From JAITWN01 sp964437335 (GTDB lineage Bacteria; Pseudomonadota; Gammaproteobacteria; SZUA-140), in NCBI GenBank assembly GCA_964437335.1, contig CAYTGL010000003.1:62001-126000 (forward strand): a stretch of 64,000 nt of DNA. The letters run 5' to 3'. Shown piece after piece: positions 25,473 through 33,720 of this stretch. How positions within the stretch are numbered: the stretch's first letter is position 1; each line of letters begins with the position of its first letter. The notes beneath the pieces were generated by a model that ran no database searches, was not told the origin of the DNA, and saw only the letters and a list, made by a program, of their open reading frames with translations. The position numbers and the translations under genes were made by a program.

Positions 25473-25634
25473 TATAGCCTGATTTTTTTTATGTAATTAC
25501 AGCCTGCACCCGTTCGGGCAGTGCTGCGCCCGGGCGAGTAGCGGGCCCGGATCCGTTCCGGTCAGGCTGATGTTGCGGCGCCGTTTGTGCTAGCATTGGC
25601 CGCTTTGATTTTACTCCCAGGGGCTTTATGCGTG

Positions 25635-26438
25635 ATGTCGAAACAGCGAAAACTGAGATTGCACGGCTTCAACAATCTCACCAAGAGCCTGAGCTTCAAT
25701 ATCTATGACATCTGCTACGCGAAGACTTCGCGGCATCGGCGGGAGTATATCGAGTATATCGACGAGGCCTACAACGCCGAGCGACTGACCGAGATTCTTA
25801 CCCGGGTATCGGACATTATCGGTGCGACGATCCTCAATATCGCGCATCAGGACTACGATCCGCAGGGCGCGAGCGTCACGATGCTGATCGCTGAAGAACC
25901 GGTCGCGACCGGCGTCTATGAGCATGAAGAGGCGCCGGGCCCGTTGCCGGAGGTCGTTCTCGCGCATCTCGACAAGAGCCACCTGTCGGTGCATACCTAT
26001 CCGGAGAGCCATCCCGACAACGGTATCAGCACCTTCCGGGTCGATATCGATGTCGCGACCTGCGGCCGGGTGTCGCCGCTGCGGGCCCTGAACTACCTGA
26101 TCCACAGCTTCGAGTCCGATATCGTGATCATGGATTATCGCGTGCGCGGGTTTACCCGCGACGTCAAGGGCAAGAAGCACTACATCGATCACAAGATCAA
26201 TTCGATCCAGAACTACCTGTCGAAGGATACGCTCGACCGGTACCAGATCATCGACGTCAACGTCTACCAGGAGAACATCTTTCACAGCAAGATGATCCTG
26301 AAGGAGTTCGACCTCGACAATTACCTGTTTGGCACCGGCGAGACGGATCTCGAGCAGCGCGAGAAGCAGCAGATCAAGCAGCGCCTCCAGCACGAGATGA
26401 GCGAGATCTTCTACGCCAGCAACATGACCAAGGTGTGA
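25635..26438 (+). CDS. speD: S-adenosylmethionine decarboxylase proenzyme SpeD
   Basis: 267 aa from the ATG at 25635, the large proteobacterial class 1 form (E. coli is 264 aa). The self-cleavage site is the Lys114-Ser115 junction in HLDKSHLSVHTYPE; Ser115 becomes the pyruvoyl cofactor. Cys in DVATCGRVSPL is the expected proton donor. The enzyme supplies decarboxylated SAM for spermidine synthesis. No speE is in the window. Confidence 0.95.
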   Translation: MSKQRKLRLHGFNNLTKSLSFNIYDICYAKTSRHRREYIEYIDEAYNAERLTEILTRVSDIIGATILNIAHQDYDPQGASVTMLIAEEPVATGVYEHEEAPGPLPEVVLAHLDKSHLSVHTYPESHPDNGISTFRVDIDVATCGRVSPLRALNYLIHSFESDIVIMDYRVRGFTRDVKGKKHYIDHKINSIQNYLSKDTLDRYQIIDVNVYQENIFHSKMILKEFDLDNYLFGTGETDLEQREKQQIKQRLQHEMSEIFYASNMTKV

Positions 26439-26441
26439 GCA

Positions 26442-26470
26442 GGGGCGGCAGACCTTCGGGGTCTGGCCCC
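26442..26470 (+). terminator. Hairpin after speD
   Basis: GGGGC-GG-CAGACC (26442-26454) pairs with GGTCTG-GCCCC (26460-26470) around a TTCGG loop, with a two-base bulge. No U-tract follows. The arms resemble the GGGTCAGACCC-type element found elsewhere in the window. Confidence 0.55.
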
Positions 26471-26518
26471 GATAAGCCGACAAGCTGAGCGGGCGCTTTC
26501 GCCCCGGGAGGGCCTGAA

Positions 26519-27172
26519 ATGACGGACGCCGCAGCGCGCGATTACGACTTCCTCGACCGTATCCTGATCAACATCGACCACGGTATCCGTACCGTGTTCG
26601 GCTCGCCCCCGCCGACCGAAAGGCCAAACCCTGCCGCCGCGATCTCCGAGGCGGAGTTGTCCGATGAGGAGCGTCGGCGCGCGATCGGCCTGATGCGCGT
26701 CAATCACGCCGGGGAGGTCTCTGCCCAGGCGCTGTATCAGGGTCAGGCGCTGACCGCGCGGCTGCCCGCGGTTCGCGACAAGATGGAGCGCGCGGCACTC
26801 GAGGAAAACGATCACCTGCTGTGGTGCGAACAGCGTATCGACGAACTCGGCGGGCGTACCAGCCTGCTGAATCCGGCGTGGTATGCCGGCTCGCTCGCGA
26901 TCGGTGCGCTGGCCGGCTGGGCCGGGGACCGGTGGAGCCTCGGTTTCATCGTCGAGACCGAACGCCAGGTCGTGCGCCATCTCGAGGAACATCTCGATCA
27001 GCTGCCGGCAGCGGATGGCCGCAGTCGCGCGATACTGCTGCAGATGAAGGAAGACGAAGCCCACCATGCAACCACGGCGCTCGACGCCGGCGGCGCCCCG
27101 CTGCCGGGGCCGGTCAGGGCCGCGATGACCCTGGCCTCGAAGGTCATGACGAAGACGGCTTACCGGATCTGA
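26519..27172 (+). CDS. coq7: 3-demethoxyubiquinol 3-hydroxylase Coq7
   Basis: 217 aa di-iron hydroxylase of ubiquinone synthesis. The ferritin-like iron ligands appear as RVNHAGEVSAQALYQGQ, ENDHLLWCEQRI, VETERQVVRHLEEHL and KEDEAHHATTA, giving the expected Glu and EXXH set. This shows that the host makes ubiquinone. The start ATG at 26519 follows GGGAGGGCC. Its 3' end overlaps the convergent glcF-like gene by 29 bp. Confidence 0.95.
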   Translation: MTDAAARDYDFLDRILINIDHGIRTVFGSPPPTERPNPAAAISEAELSDEERRRAIGLMRVNHAGEVSAQALYQGQALTARLPAVRDKMERAALEENDHLLWCEQRIDELGGRTSLLNPAWYAGSLAIGALAGWAGDRWSLGFIVETERQVVRHLEEHLDQLPAADGRSRAILLQMKEDEAHHATTALDAGGAPLPGPVRAAMTLASKVMTKTAYRI

Positions 27173-28463
27173 TACCGGGTTTGAGTTGGCGCGCGAGTAG
27201 CGTCACCGGGTGCATGATCTCGATTCCTGCATGACCTTCGTTCCGGAGGCCTGCAGACAGATATAACGCGCAGCCGATATTCGAACTCAGCACGATCCCC
27301 GCGCCCGAATTACGCATCTGTGCGAGTTTGTCGGTGCGCAGCGCATCGGCCATCTCCGGCTGGGTCAGCAGATAGCTGCCCGCCGCACCGCAGCACTGGC
27401 CGTTGCCAGGCAGAGGTTTCACCGTCAGGCCGGGGATGTGTCCCAGCAGCCGGTAGGGCGCCGCTGCGGTCCGGATGACGTTTTGCAGGCTGCACGGGTC
27501 ATGAACCGCGACACAGGCGTCCAGCGGCGCGAAAGACAGCTGTGTCAACCGCTCGCTTTGCTCGAGGAAGCTGCACACATCGAGGACCGGGGCCGCGAAT
27601 CGTCCTGGTGGCGCGATACCGTCCATCTCCGGCCACATACCGTATTCGACCAGCGATGCGCCACAACCGCTCGCACTGAACAGCACCGCATCGAGGACTG
27701 TCACGCCTCCGAGGGCGTTTCCGGATCTGTCCGCTGGCAGGGAATTGAACGCATCGAGATTTTGCCTGGCCAGTTCCGCGGCCCGGGACGGATCGCCGCT
27801 ATGCAGCTGCAGCGCCCCGCAGCAGGTCTGCTCCTGCGGGACGTGGACACCGTAGCCGCAGGCGTTCAGCAGCGCGATCGCGGCTTCCAGTGCGTCTCGA
27901 TCGAGCACCTGGCCGACGCAGCCGGTAAACAGCGCGACGTGACCGTGTGGTCGGCCCGCCGGCGCATAGTAGGGTTGCCAGCGCGGCACGGGTGGGATAT
28001 CAGGCATCAGGGCGTCGAGGCGGTGGGTGCCGGTCAACCGCAGCAGACCACTCGCCTGCGCGAGGCGACGCAGGCCGCTCTGCTGATACAGTCGCAGCAG
28101 ACGCGCGGCGCTCGCGAGCCTGCGCCGGTGCGGGATCAGGCCATGCTGCAGCCAGCGCGTCAGACGTCCCGGCCGCCGCCGGGGAGCGCCGAACGCCCGA
28201 GCGGCATCGATCAGCTGCCCGTAGCGCACCTGTGATGGACAGGCCCGCTCACAGGCCCGGCAGGTCAGGCAGCGGTCGAGGTGAAAATCGAGCCGCCCGC
28301 CGGGCGGCAGGCTACCCTCGACCAGCGCCTGCATCAGTGCGATTCTGCCGCGCGGCGAGTCGCCCTCGTCGCGCGTCTGCCGGTAAGTGGGGCAGTACGG
28401 CAGGCACAGACCGCATTTAACACACTGGTCTGATTCGCGTTTAATGAAATCCGGGAGGTTCAA
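27144..28463 (-). CDS. glcF: Glycolate oxidase iron-sulfur subunit GlcF-like protein
   Basis: 439 aa if started at the TTG at 28463; longer translations run through the divergent ferredoxin gene and are rejected. Two [4Fe-4S] motifs are present (CVKCGLCLPYC at residues 14-24 and CLTCRACERACP near 63). Two CCG domains follow (TCCGA and QCCGAAG), the layout of GlcF/LutA-type subunits that pass electrons from 2-hydroxyacid oxidation. No glcD or glcE is adjacent, so the partner subunits are elsewhere or the substrate differs. Confidence 0.82.
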   Translation of the reverse strand: MNLPDFIKRESDQCVKCGLCLPYCPTYRQTRDEGDSPRGRIALMQALVEGSLPPGGRLDFHLDRCLTCRACERACPSQVRYGQLIDAARAFGAPRRRPGRLTRWLQHGLIPHRRRLASAARLLRLYQQSGLRRLAQASGLLRLTGTHRLDALMPDIPPVPRWQPYYAPAGRPHGHVALFTGCVGQVLDRDALEAAIALLNACGYGVHVPQEQTCCGALQLHSGDPSRAAELARQNLDAFNSLPADRSGNALGGVTVLDAVLFSASGCGASLVEYGMWPEMDGIAPPGRFAAPVLDVCSFLEQSERLTQLSFAPLDACVAVHDPCSLQNVIRTAAAPYRLLGHIPGLTVKPLPGNGQCCGAAGSYLLTQPEMADALRTDKLAQMRNSGAGIVLSSNIGCALYLSAGLRNEGHAGIEIMHPVTLLARQLKPGIRSGKPSSS

Positions 28464-28535
28464 GGATGTCGCTGTCCGGGTGGTCGAAGTACAATGGGCT
28501 TTTCTCGCGCCGCGAGTATCTTGTATCTTCTGCCC

Positions 28536-28841
28536 ATGTTCTACAACCGCCATATCTTTTTCTGCACCAATCAGCGTGACGACGGCCGTGCCTGTTGCCA
28601 GGATCACGACGCGAAGGCGATGCGCGCCTATGTCAAGGATCGCGTCAAGGAACTCGGACTCGCGACCCCGGGCGGGGTCCGCGTCAACAGTGCCGGCTGC
28701 CTTGGCCGCTGCGCGTTCGGTCCGACAGTCGTGGTCTATCCGGAAGGCATCTGGTACAGCTACCGGGACCAACGGGATCTGGATGAGATCATCGACGAAC
28801 ACCTCGTCGCGGGGAGGGTCGTCGACCGGCTTCGGATCTAG
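28536..28841 (+). CDS. Thioredoxin-like [2Fe-2S] ferredoxin
   Basis: 101 aa from the ATG at 28536; the open frame starts earlier at 28494. It begins with YNRHIFFCTNQRDDGRACC and has NSAGCLGRCAFGPTVVVYPEG, giving the cluster ligands of the thioredoxin-like ferredoxin family (NuoE C-terminal/Shethna type). Its partner is unknown. It is divergent from the glcF-like gene with about 70 bp between the starts. Confidence 0.87.
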   Translation: MFYNRHIFFCTNQRDDGRACCQDHDAKAMRAYVKDRVKELGLATPGGVRVNSAGCLGRCAFGPTVVVYPEGIWYSYRDQRDLDEIIDEHLVAGRVVDRLRI

Positions 28842-28846
28842 GCCGG

Positions 28847-28916
28847 GGCCAGAGTCGTTTGATCCACCACGGATTCAGGCTAATCCATCGGGCTCGAGGA
28901 TCAAACGACTCTGACC
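28847..28916. repeat. REP-like inverted repeat
   Basis: Two 19-base arms (28847-28865 and 28898-28916) are reverse complements with one C/T difference (AGAGTCGTTTGATCC core) and flank a 32-base centre. The ends read GG(C/T)CAGAGTC, related to the GGGTCAGA ends of other palindromes here. It looks like a REP/MITE-type element between a ferredoxin gene and the rplM promoter. Confidence 0.75.
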
Positions 28917-28931
28917 TCGGCAGCCCAACCC

Positions 28932-28960
28932 TTGCCTGCAGGGGGTTGATTCTGTAGAAT
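28932..28960 (+). promoter_or_regulatory. Probable sigma-70 promoter of rplM-rpsI
   Basis: TTGCCT (28932-28937) and TAGAAT (28955-28960) are separated by 17 bases, about 95 bases upstream of rplM. The implied leader is GC-rich and could fold, but I do not recognise a defined leader motif. Confidence 0.6.
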
Positions 28961-29055
28961 TCTCGCTCTTTGGTGCCCGGCGACCTCGCGCCCTTGCGCG
29001 GGCGGTTTCCGGGAATTTATCCGGGCAATATCTGGAACAACGGGATTTCAGCCAC

Positions 29056-29484
29056 ATGAAGACCTTCAGCGCCAAACCCGACGAGGTGAAACGCGACTGG
29101 TACGTCGTCGATGCGTCCGGCAAGACGCTCGGCCGGCTGTCCAGCGAGATCGCGAAGCGCCTGCGCGGCAAGCACAAGGCCGAGTACACGCCGCATGTCG
29201 ACACCGGTGACTACATCATCGTCATCAATGCCGAGAAGGTGCATGTCACCGGCAACAAGGCCAGCGACAAGATCTACCACCGCCATACCGGCTACATCGG
29301 CAACCTGCGGGCGATGACCTTTGACGAGATGCGCACGAAGCACCCCGAGCGCATCATCGAGACCGCCGTGCGCGGCATGATGCCGAAGAACCCGCTGGGC
29401 CGGGCGATGTTCCGCAAGCTGCGCGTCTACGCCGGCGGCGACCATCAGCATGTGGCTCAGCAGCCGAAACCCCTCGAGATCTGA
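29056..29484 (+). CDS. rplM: 50S ribosomal protein L13
   Basis: 142 aa, same length as the E. coli protein. The start MKTFSAKPDEVKRDWYVVDA, the KTLGRLSSEIA segment and the AVRGMMPKNPLGRAMFRKL segment are diagnostic. It is cotranscribed with rpsI 13 bp downstream, the universal bacterial pair. Confidence 0.98.
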   Translation: MKTFSAKPDEVKRDWYVVDASGKTLGRLSSEIAKRLRGKHKAEYTPHVDTGDYIIVINAEKVHVTGNKASDKIYHRHTGYIGNLRAMTFDEMRTKHPERIIETAVRGMMPKNPLGRAMFRKLRVYAGGDHQHVAQQPKPLEI

Positions 29485-29497
29485 CAGGAAACCAATA

Positions 29498-29887
29498 ATG
29501 ACGGACAGCATCTGCACGACGGGCCGCCGCAAGAGTTCCACGGCGCGCGTTTTCCTGAGCCGCGGCGCCGGCGCGATCACGGTCAACGGCAAACCGCTCG
29601 ACAGCTACTTCGGACGGCAGACCGCGCGTATGATCGTGCGCCAGCCACTCGAGGCGACCAGCCTCGGTGACAAGGTCGACATCAAGGTTACCGTCCGCGG
29701 CGGCGGCACCAGCGGCCAGGCCGGCGCGATCCGCCACGGCCTCTCCCGCGCCCTCGTCGCCTATGACGAGACCAACAAGAAGACCCTGCGCCAGCACGGC
29801 TTCATGACCCGCGACGCGCGCGAGGTCGAGCGCAAGAAGGTCGGGCTGCACAAGGCGCGCAAGCGGCCGCAATTCTCGAAGCGCTGA
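29498..29887 (+). CDS. rpsI: 30S ribosomal protein S9
   Basis: 129 aa from the ATG at 29498 (CAGGAAACC ribosome-binding site). It has TGRRKSSTARVFL, GGGTSGQAGAIRHG and the basic C-terminal end RKKVGLHKARKRPQFSKR, whose final residues reach the P-site tRNA. Confidence 0.98.
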   Translation: MTDSICTTGRRKSSTARVFLSRGAGAITVNGKPLDSYFGRQTARMIVRQPLEATSLGDKVDIKVTVRGGGTSGQAGAIRHGLSRALVAYDETNKKTLRQHGFMTRDAREVERKKVGLHKARKRPQFSKR

Positions 29888-29897
29888 TGCCTGAACA

Positions 29898-29937
29898 GAA
29901 TTCCGGGGGTGGCCCAGCACTGCCGCCTCCGGAATTC
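29898..29937 (+). terminator. Strong hairpin after rpsI
   Basis: A 16-bp stem (arms 29898-29913 and 29922-29937, one G-T pair, GAATTCCGG/CCGGAATTC at the base) with an 8-base loop lies 10 bp after the rpsI stop and 10 bp before a tRNA gene. There is no U-tract. Confidence 0.65.
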
Positions 29938-29947
29938 CCCTGAGTCT

Positions 29948-30021
29948 TGGGGGATCGTCTAGCGGTAGGACTACGGACTCTGACTCCGTCAACCGAGGTT
30001 CGAATCCTCGTCCCCCAGCCA
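29948..30021 (+). tRNA. tRNA-Gln (anticodon CTG)
   Basis: 74 nt including an encoded CCA. The acceptor stem is TGGGGGA/TCCCCCA. The anticodon arm ACGGA-CTCTGAC-TCCGT puts CTG at positions 34-36, which reads CAG. The T arm is CCGAGG-TTCGAAT-CCTCG. Overall similarity to E. coli tRNA-Gln is clear. Confidence 0.96.
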
Positions 30022-30063
30022 TTCTCCCCGAACCATTCTGTTGACCACCTGAAGGGGTCCTGT

Positions 30064-30112
30064 GAATCGGGGTCAGATCAGGATTAGCTGAATCCTTTTC
30101 TGATCCGGATTC
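30064..30112. repeat. Imperfect inverted repeat with a GGGGTCAGATC arm
   Basis: Arms 30064-30085 and 30091-30112 are approximate reverse complements (GAATC...AGGATT against AATCC...GGATTC) around a 5-base centre. The left arm contains GGGGTCAGATC, again close to the dispersed GGGTCAGA motif. It lies in the 386-bp gap between the tRNA and the porin-like gene. Confidence 0.6.
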
Positions 30113-30208
30113 CCCGGCCCCGTTCTGGCTTGCCCGTTGCCCTGGTTGTTACCGCGACTTTCAACGACTTTGCCCCCCCTTGATTCAGGATCTCCGTGGC
30201 CAGGCGGC

Positions 30209-30246
30209 AACCCCGGGCCAAGGCCCGACTGAGACGGGGTTTTTTT
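30209..30246 (+). terminator. Rho-independent terminator
   Basis: AACCCCG (30209-30215) pairs with CGGGGTT (30235-30241), with an internal GGCC-AA-GGCC hairpin, followed by a seven-base T-run (30240-30246). It probably ends transcription from the tRNA-Gln unit. Confidence 0.8.
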
Positions 30247-30310
30247 GTGACAGATGTTGTATTTTTGACGCAAAGTTTTGTAATAACCTGAAATTACATG
30301 ACATAAGGTG

Positions 30311-30339
30311 TTGCAAATCGGGGACCGATGTAATATAAA
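30311..30339 (+). promoter_or_regulatory. Probable sigma-70 promoter of the porin-like gene
   Basis: TTGCAA (30311-30316) and TATAAA (30334-30339) with exactly 17 bases between them lie about 70 bases upstream of the gene at 30408, inside an A+T-rich stretch after a terminator. Confidence 0.65.
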
Positions 30340-30407
30340 ACTCCAACGTTGACAAAACGTGCACGAGAACTATCAGTCAATAGTCAACCCTGAGGGAGAG
30401 AGAAACA

Positions 30408-31406
30408 ATGAACAAGAAACTATTAACCCTGGCCGTGGCCGGCGCGTTTGCCGCGAGCGGCTCGGCCTTCGCGATGGACGGCCATGGCATCGGCGCGACG
30501 GTCAATGGTCATGTCTTCAGCGTGTTCGCGCTGACCAATGACGGCGCGGCGGTAGATTCGGAAGTTCCCGGTATCAACAGTCCGCAGATTCCTGGCGAGA
30601 TGGAATTCCATACCGACGCCGAACTGAACATCAAGGCGGAAGTTGCCGAAAATGTCTATGCGCGCGTAGACCTTGATTATGGCGGCGTGGCCGCGACCAA
30701 CTACACTGGTGAAGGAATCGAGCAGGCCTATGGTTACTGGAAGGCCCACGACATGTTCAGCCTGCAGATCGGTCGCTTCAACAATCCGCTCGGCTACGAG
30801 GCCCATGACCAGGCCGACCTGCAGCATTTCATCACGCACGGCCAGGTTCGTCATGCATTTAATGATGTCATAGTCGACGGCGGCTCTGACGGTAACAACG
30901 TCGAGGGCGTCGCCGCTCACGCGATGGTCGGTCCGGCCAAGCTCAGCCTTGGCTTCTTGAACGACATCGGTGGCGTGGCAGAAGAAAACTCCATTCTGTT
31001 GAATATCTCCGCAACCCTGTTCGAGGGCCTGGACCTTGCGCTCGGTACAGTTACCCAGGACGACGATGTGAACAATGTCGGGACCCTCATCGATTTCTAC
31101 GCGGCCTACGGGCTGACGGCCGGCGAAATGCCGCTCAAGGCCTGGTTTGAATATGTGACTGCGGCGGAGTTTGTCGACAGCATCATGAGCGTGGGGGGCT
31201 CTGTGGGCTTTGCCGGCGGCTTCGGCATCGGGCTGCGGTATGACATGACGAGCTATTCGGACGATTCCGATGAAACCTCGATAACGCTGGCGGCCAGCTG
31301 GCAGGCCGCTGACAATTTCGATATTCGCTTCGAATATCGCAATGATGAGGACACCACCGGCGCAGACGGCGACTCGATCGCGCTTGCGGCCGGGTTCAGG
31401 TTCTGA
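30408..31406 (+). CDS. Outer-membrane porin-like beta-barrel protein
   Basis: 332 aa with a clear signal peptide (MNKKLLTLAVAGAFAASGSAFA, cut near residue 22). It has alternating amphipathic strands and a C-terminal ...LAAGFRF typical of BAM-inserted barrels. GRFNNPLGYEAHDQ and QHFITHG near residues 120-145 resemble short phosphate-selective (OprP/OprO) or uncharacterised porins. The substrate is unknown. It has its own promoter, a strong ribosome-binding site (GAGGGAGAGAG) and terminator, so it is probably well expressed alone. Confidence 0.75.
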   Translation: MNKKLLTLAVAGAFAASGSAFAMDGHGIGATVNGHVFSVFALTNDGAAVDSEVPGINSPQIPGEMEFHTDAELNIKAEVAENVYARVDLDYGGVAATNYTGEGIEQAYGYWKAHDMFSLQIGRFNNPLGYEAHDQADLQHFITHGQVRHAFNDVIVDGGSDGNNVEGVAAHAMVGPAKLSLGFLNDIGGVAEENSILLNISATLFEGLDLALGTVTQDDDVNNVGTLIDFYAAYGLTAGEMPLKAWFEYVTAAEFVDSIMSVGGSVGFAGGFGIGLRYDMTSYSDDSDETSITLAASWQAADNFDIRFEYRNDEDTTGADGDSIALAAGFRF

Positions 31407-31433
31407 AGCTGGTCAGTCTGACATAGCAGTACC

Positions 31434-31466
31434 GAAAGCCGGGCCTCGCGCCCGGCTTTCTTTTTT
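31434..31466 (+). terminator. Rho-independent terminator
   Basis: GAAAGCCGGGC (31434-31444) and GCCCGGCTTTC (31450-31460) form a perfect 11-bp stem with a short loop, followed by TTTTTT. Confidence 0.93.
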
Positions 31467-31546
31467 ACAGTATCCGGCTTGTATCCGGTCCCTCCTATCG
31501 AGTACCTTTCCACGATCATCCGAATACCGACGGAGTACCGTAGTTG

Positions 31547-32653
31547 ATGCGAAAATTCCTTTTTTTCCCCGCTGCTGCCGCGCTTCTCGTGGCTGGCCCG
31601 GTACCGGCCGCGATGGATTTGTACGGCGCGGCCCATCTGTCGCTCGACGTCGTCAACAACAGCGACCCGGATCCGGCCAACGAGAAGACCGCGCTGTCGA
31701 TCACCAGCAATCACTCGCACATCGGCCTGCGCGGGCGTGAGGTCGTCAGCGACGCGCTCGCGCTGCGCTGGCAGTACGAGACGATCGTCGACCTCGACGA
31801 CGGCGGCTGGGGCGAGGGCCGGGACAGTTTTGTCGCGCTCGAGAGCCGTCTCGGCATGCTGCTCGCCGGCCGCCATGTGACGCCGTATCGCGCGCTGACC
31901 GACCGCCTCGACATCTTCTTCGAGACCCGCGCCGACTACAGCGCGGTGATCGGCTCGATCGACGGCGACCCGGTGTTCCATCACAGGGCGCGCAACATCG
32001 TCTATTACACGTCCCCGGAATTCAAGGGCATCCGTTTCGATCTCGCGTATATCGCCAGCCAGGAAAACGACAATCTGCCGATCAGTGACGAGGAGACCGA
32101 CCTCAACGGCTACAGCACGTCGCTGCGCTTCGAACATGGGCGGTTCTACGCCGGCCTTGCCTATGAGCTGCTCGGGCGCGCGAGCGCTCCGGGGCAGGAC
32201 GATGCGAAGGCAACCAAAGCCGCATTGGGCTGGGACTTCGGCCAGGGCACGCAGGCCGCGCTGATCTGGGAGGATGCCGGCAATGGTGTTACGGCCGGCG
32301 GCCGCGAGCAGCGCCGCGAGGCCTGGTATGTCAACCTGGCCCATGTCGCCGGCAATTTCACCTGGAAGATTGCCTACGGCATGCTGGACGAACTGGAGTC
32401 TGCTCCGGACAGTGGCGCGCAACTGGTCACCGCCGGTTTCTCGTATGCGCTGTCCCCGCGCACCGAGCTGTATGTGCTCGCGGCGGGGATGATCAACGAT
32501 GACAATGCGCAATACGGTCTGCAGCCCTACCATGACGATGTCGTTCAAATACCGGGCGAACCCGGGACCGGCTCGATCCCGGCCGCGGCACCGGGCAGGA
32601 ACGTCAGCACGCTGTCGGGAGGCGTGATACATCGTTTCGATATCGGGCTTTAG
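31547..32653 (+). CDS. Gram-negative porin (Porin_4 type)
   Basis: 368 aa from the ATG at 31547 (a TTG lies just before). A signal peptide ends near PAAMDLYG, followed by the start typical of 16-strand porins (DLYGAAHLSLDVVNN) and the SRLGMLLAGRHVTPYRA constriction-loop region. The end is HRFDIGL, with Leu rather than the usual Phe as the last residue. It probably allows general diffusion of small anions or solutes. It lies 146 bp upstream of the multiheme cluster and could be expressed with it. Confidence 0.82.
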   Translation: MRKFLFFPAAAALLVAGPVPAAMDLYGAAHLSLDVVNNSDPDPANEKTALSITSNHSHIGLRGREVVSDALALRWQYETIVDLDDGGWGEGRDSFVALESRLGMLLAGRHVTPYRALTDRLDIFFETRADYSAVIGSIDGDPVFHHRARNIVYYTSPEFKGIRFDLAYIASQENDNLPISDEETDLNGYSTSLRFEHGRFYAGLAYELLGRASAPGQDDAKATKAALGWDFGQGTQAALIWEDAGNGVTAGGREQRREAWYVNLAHVAGNFTWKIAYGMLDELESAPDSGAQLVTAGFSYALSPRTELYVLAAGMINDDNAQYGLQPYHDDVVQIPGEPGTGSIPAAAPGRNVSTLSGGVIHRFDIGL

Positions 32654-32799
32654 CGCCGCCGGTGGTCGCGGGTCCAGGGGCGCGACAGACGTCCCAGGCT
32701 TATCGAAATGTCCCGGTCATTATGCTAAAGTCGCAACACAATCACGGCATTGGTGATCAGCCGGTGATCCGGCCAGAGGGGGGAGGTCAAGGTACTACG

Positions 32800-33639
32800 A
32801 TGAGAGGGGATCACCGTACCTGCAGTCGATACTGGATCATCCGGGGAGTGGCGCTCGCGCTGCTCGTGATCGCGCAGGGCGCGACGGCCGGAATCTTCAA
32901 TACCAAGCACAACCTCGGCGGCACCGGCGTCAATGCCGCGAGCAACTTCAGCGGCACCTCCGAGATCTGCGTGTTCTGCCATACGCCGCACGGCGCCGAC
33001 GCGACCGCCGCGGTGCCGTTGTGGAACCGCAATCTGACCCCGGGCGCCGCCTACACCACCTATGACCAGCTCGGCTCGACGACGCTCGATGCCGAGATCG
33101 AGCCGGTCGGTTCGGTCTCGCTGGCCTGCCTGTCGTGCCATGACGGGACGCAGGCAATGGATGCGCTGATCAACGAGCCCGGCTCGGGCGCCGAGAACTG
33201 GGCGTTTCGCACCGGCGTCTGGAGCGGGCAGGCCGCGACCGTCGGCGGCCGGCTCGGCCCGGTCGATGTCATCACGAATCTCGGCACGGACCTGACCGAC
33301 GATCATCCGATCGGTATTCAGTACGCCGGCGGCGGTTATGCGCTGTCGAACCCGTTCGGCCCCGGCCGCGATCCGGACTTCAACCAGGCTGAGAGCAAAA
33401 TCGTCGGAGCGAGCCGCATCTGGTGGGTCAATACGACGACCGAAGGCGGCACCTCTGATTTCGAGCGGACCGACATGAAGCTGTACACCCGGTCCGCGAC
33501 CCGCGGGGTCTTCGTCGGCGAGCCGCAACCCTATGTCGAATGCGCATCCTGTCACGATCCTCATGTCGACCAGAACCCCCTGTTCCTGCGGGTCGATCCA
33601 GCCGGCAGCGCGGTTTGTCTGACATGTCACAACAAATAA
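32800..33639 (+). CDS. Tetraheme c-type cytochrome (multiheme cluster)
   Basis: 279 aa from the ATG at 32800 (AAGG seven bases upstream); the frame is open from 32662 but the signal peptide begins at MRGDH. A hydrophobic signal (residues 14-30) precedes four CXXCH motifs at residues 57, 110, 248 and 273. The first 120 residues (N-T-K-H-N, CVFCHTPHG, PLWNR, CLSCHDGT) closely match the N-terminus of the 11-heme cytochrome at 42013, so the two share a domain. Candidate periplasmic or surface electron carrier. It is the first gene of the putative conduit cluster. Confidence 0.85.
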   Translation: MRGDHRTCSRYWIIRGVALALLVIAQGATAGIFNTKHNLGGTGVNAASNFSGTSEICVFCHTPHGADATAAVPLWNRNLTPGAAYTTYDQLGSTTLDAEIEPVGSVSLACLSCHDGTQAMDALINEPGSGAENWAFRTGVWSGQAATVGGRLGPVDVITNLGTDLTDDHPIGIQYAGGGYALSNPFGPGRDPDFNQAESKIVGASRIWWVNTTTEGGTSDFERTDMKLYTRSATRGVFVGEPQPYVECASCHDPHVDQNPLFLRVDPAGSAVCLTCHNK

Positions 33640-33720
33640 CAGGATGCAGGATGCAAGGGTAGACGGAATCTCCGGGAACGGTGGGCATCCGGTCTCGTGG
33701 CCAGGGTTTTGAGCGATCAG

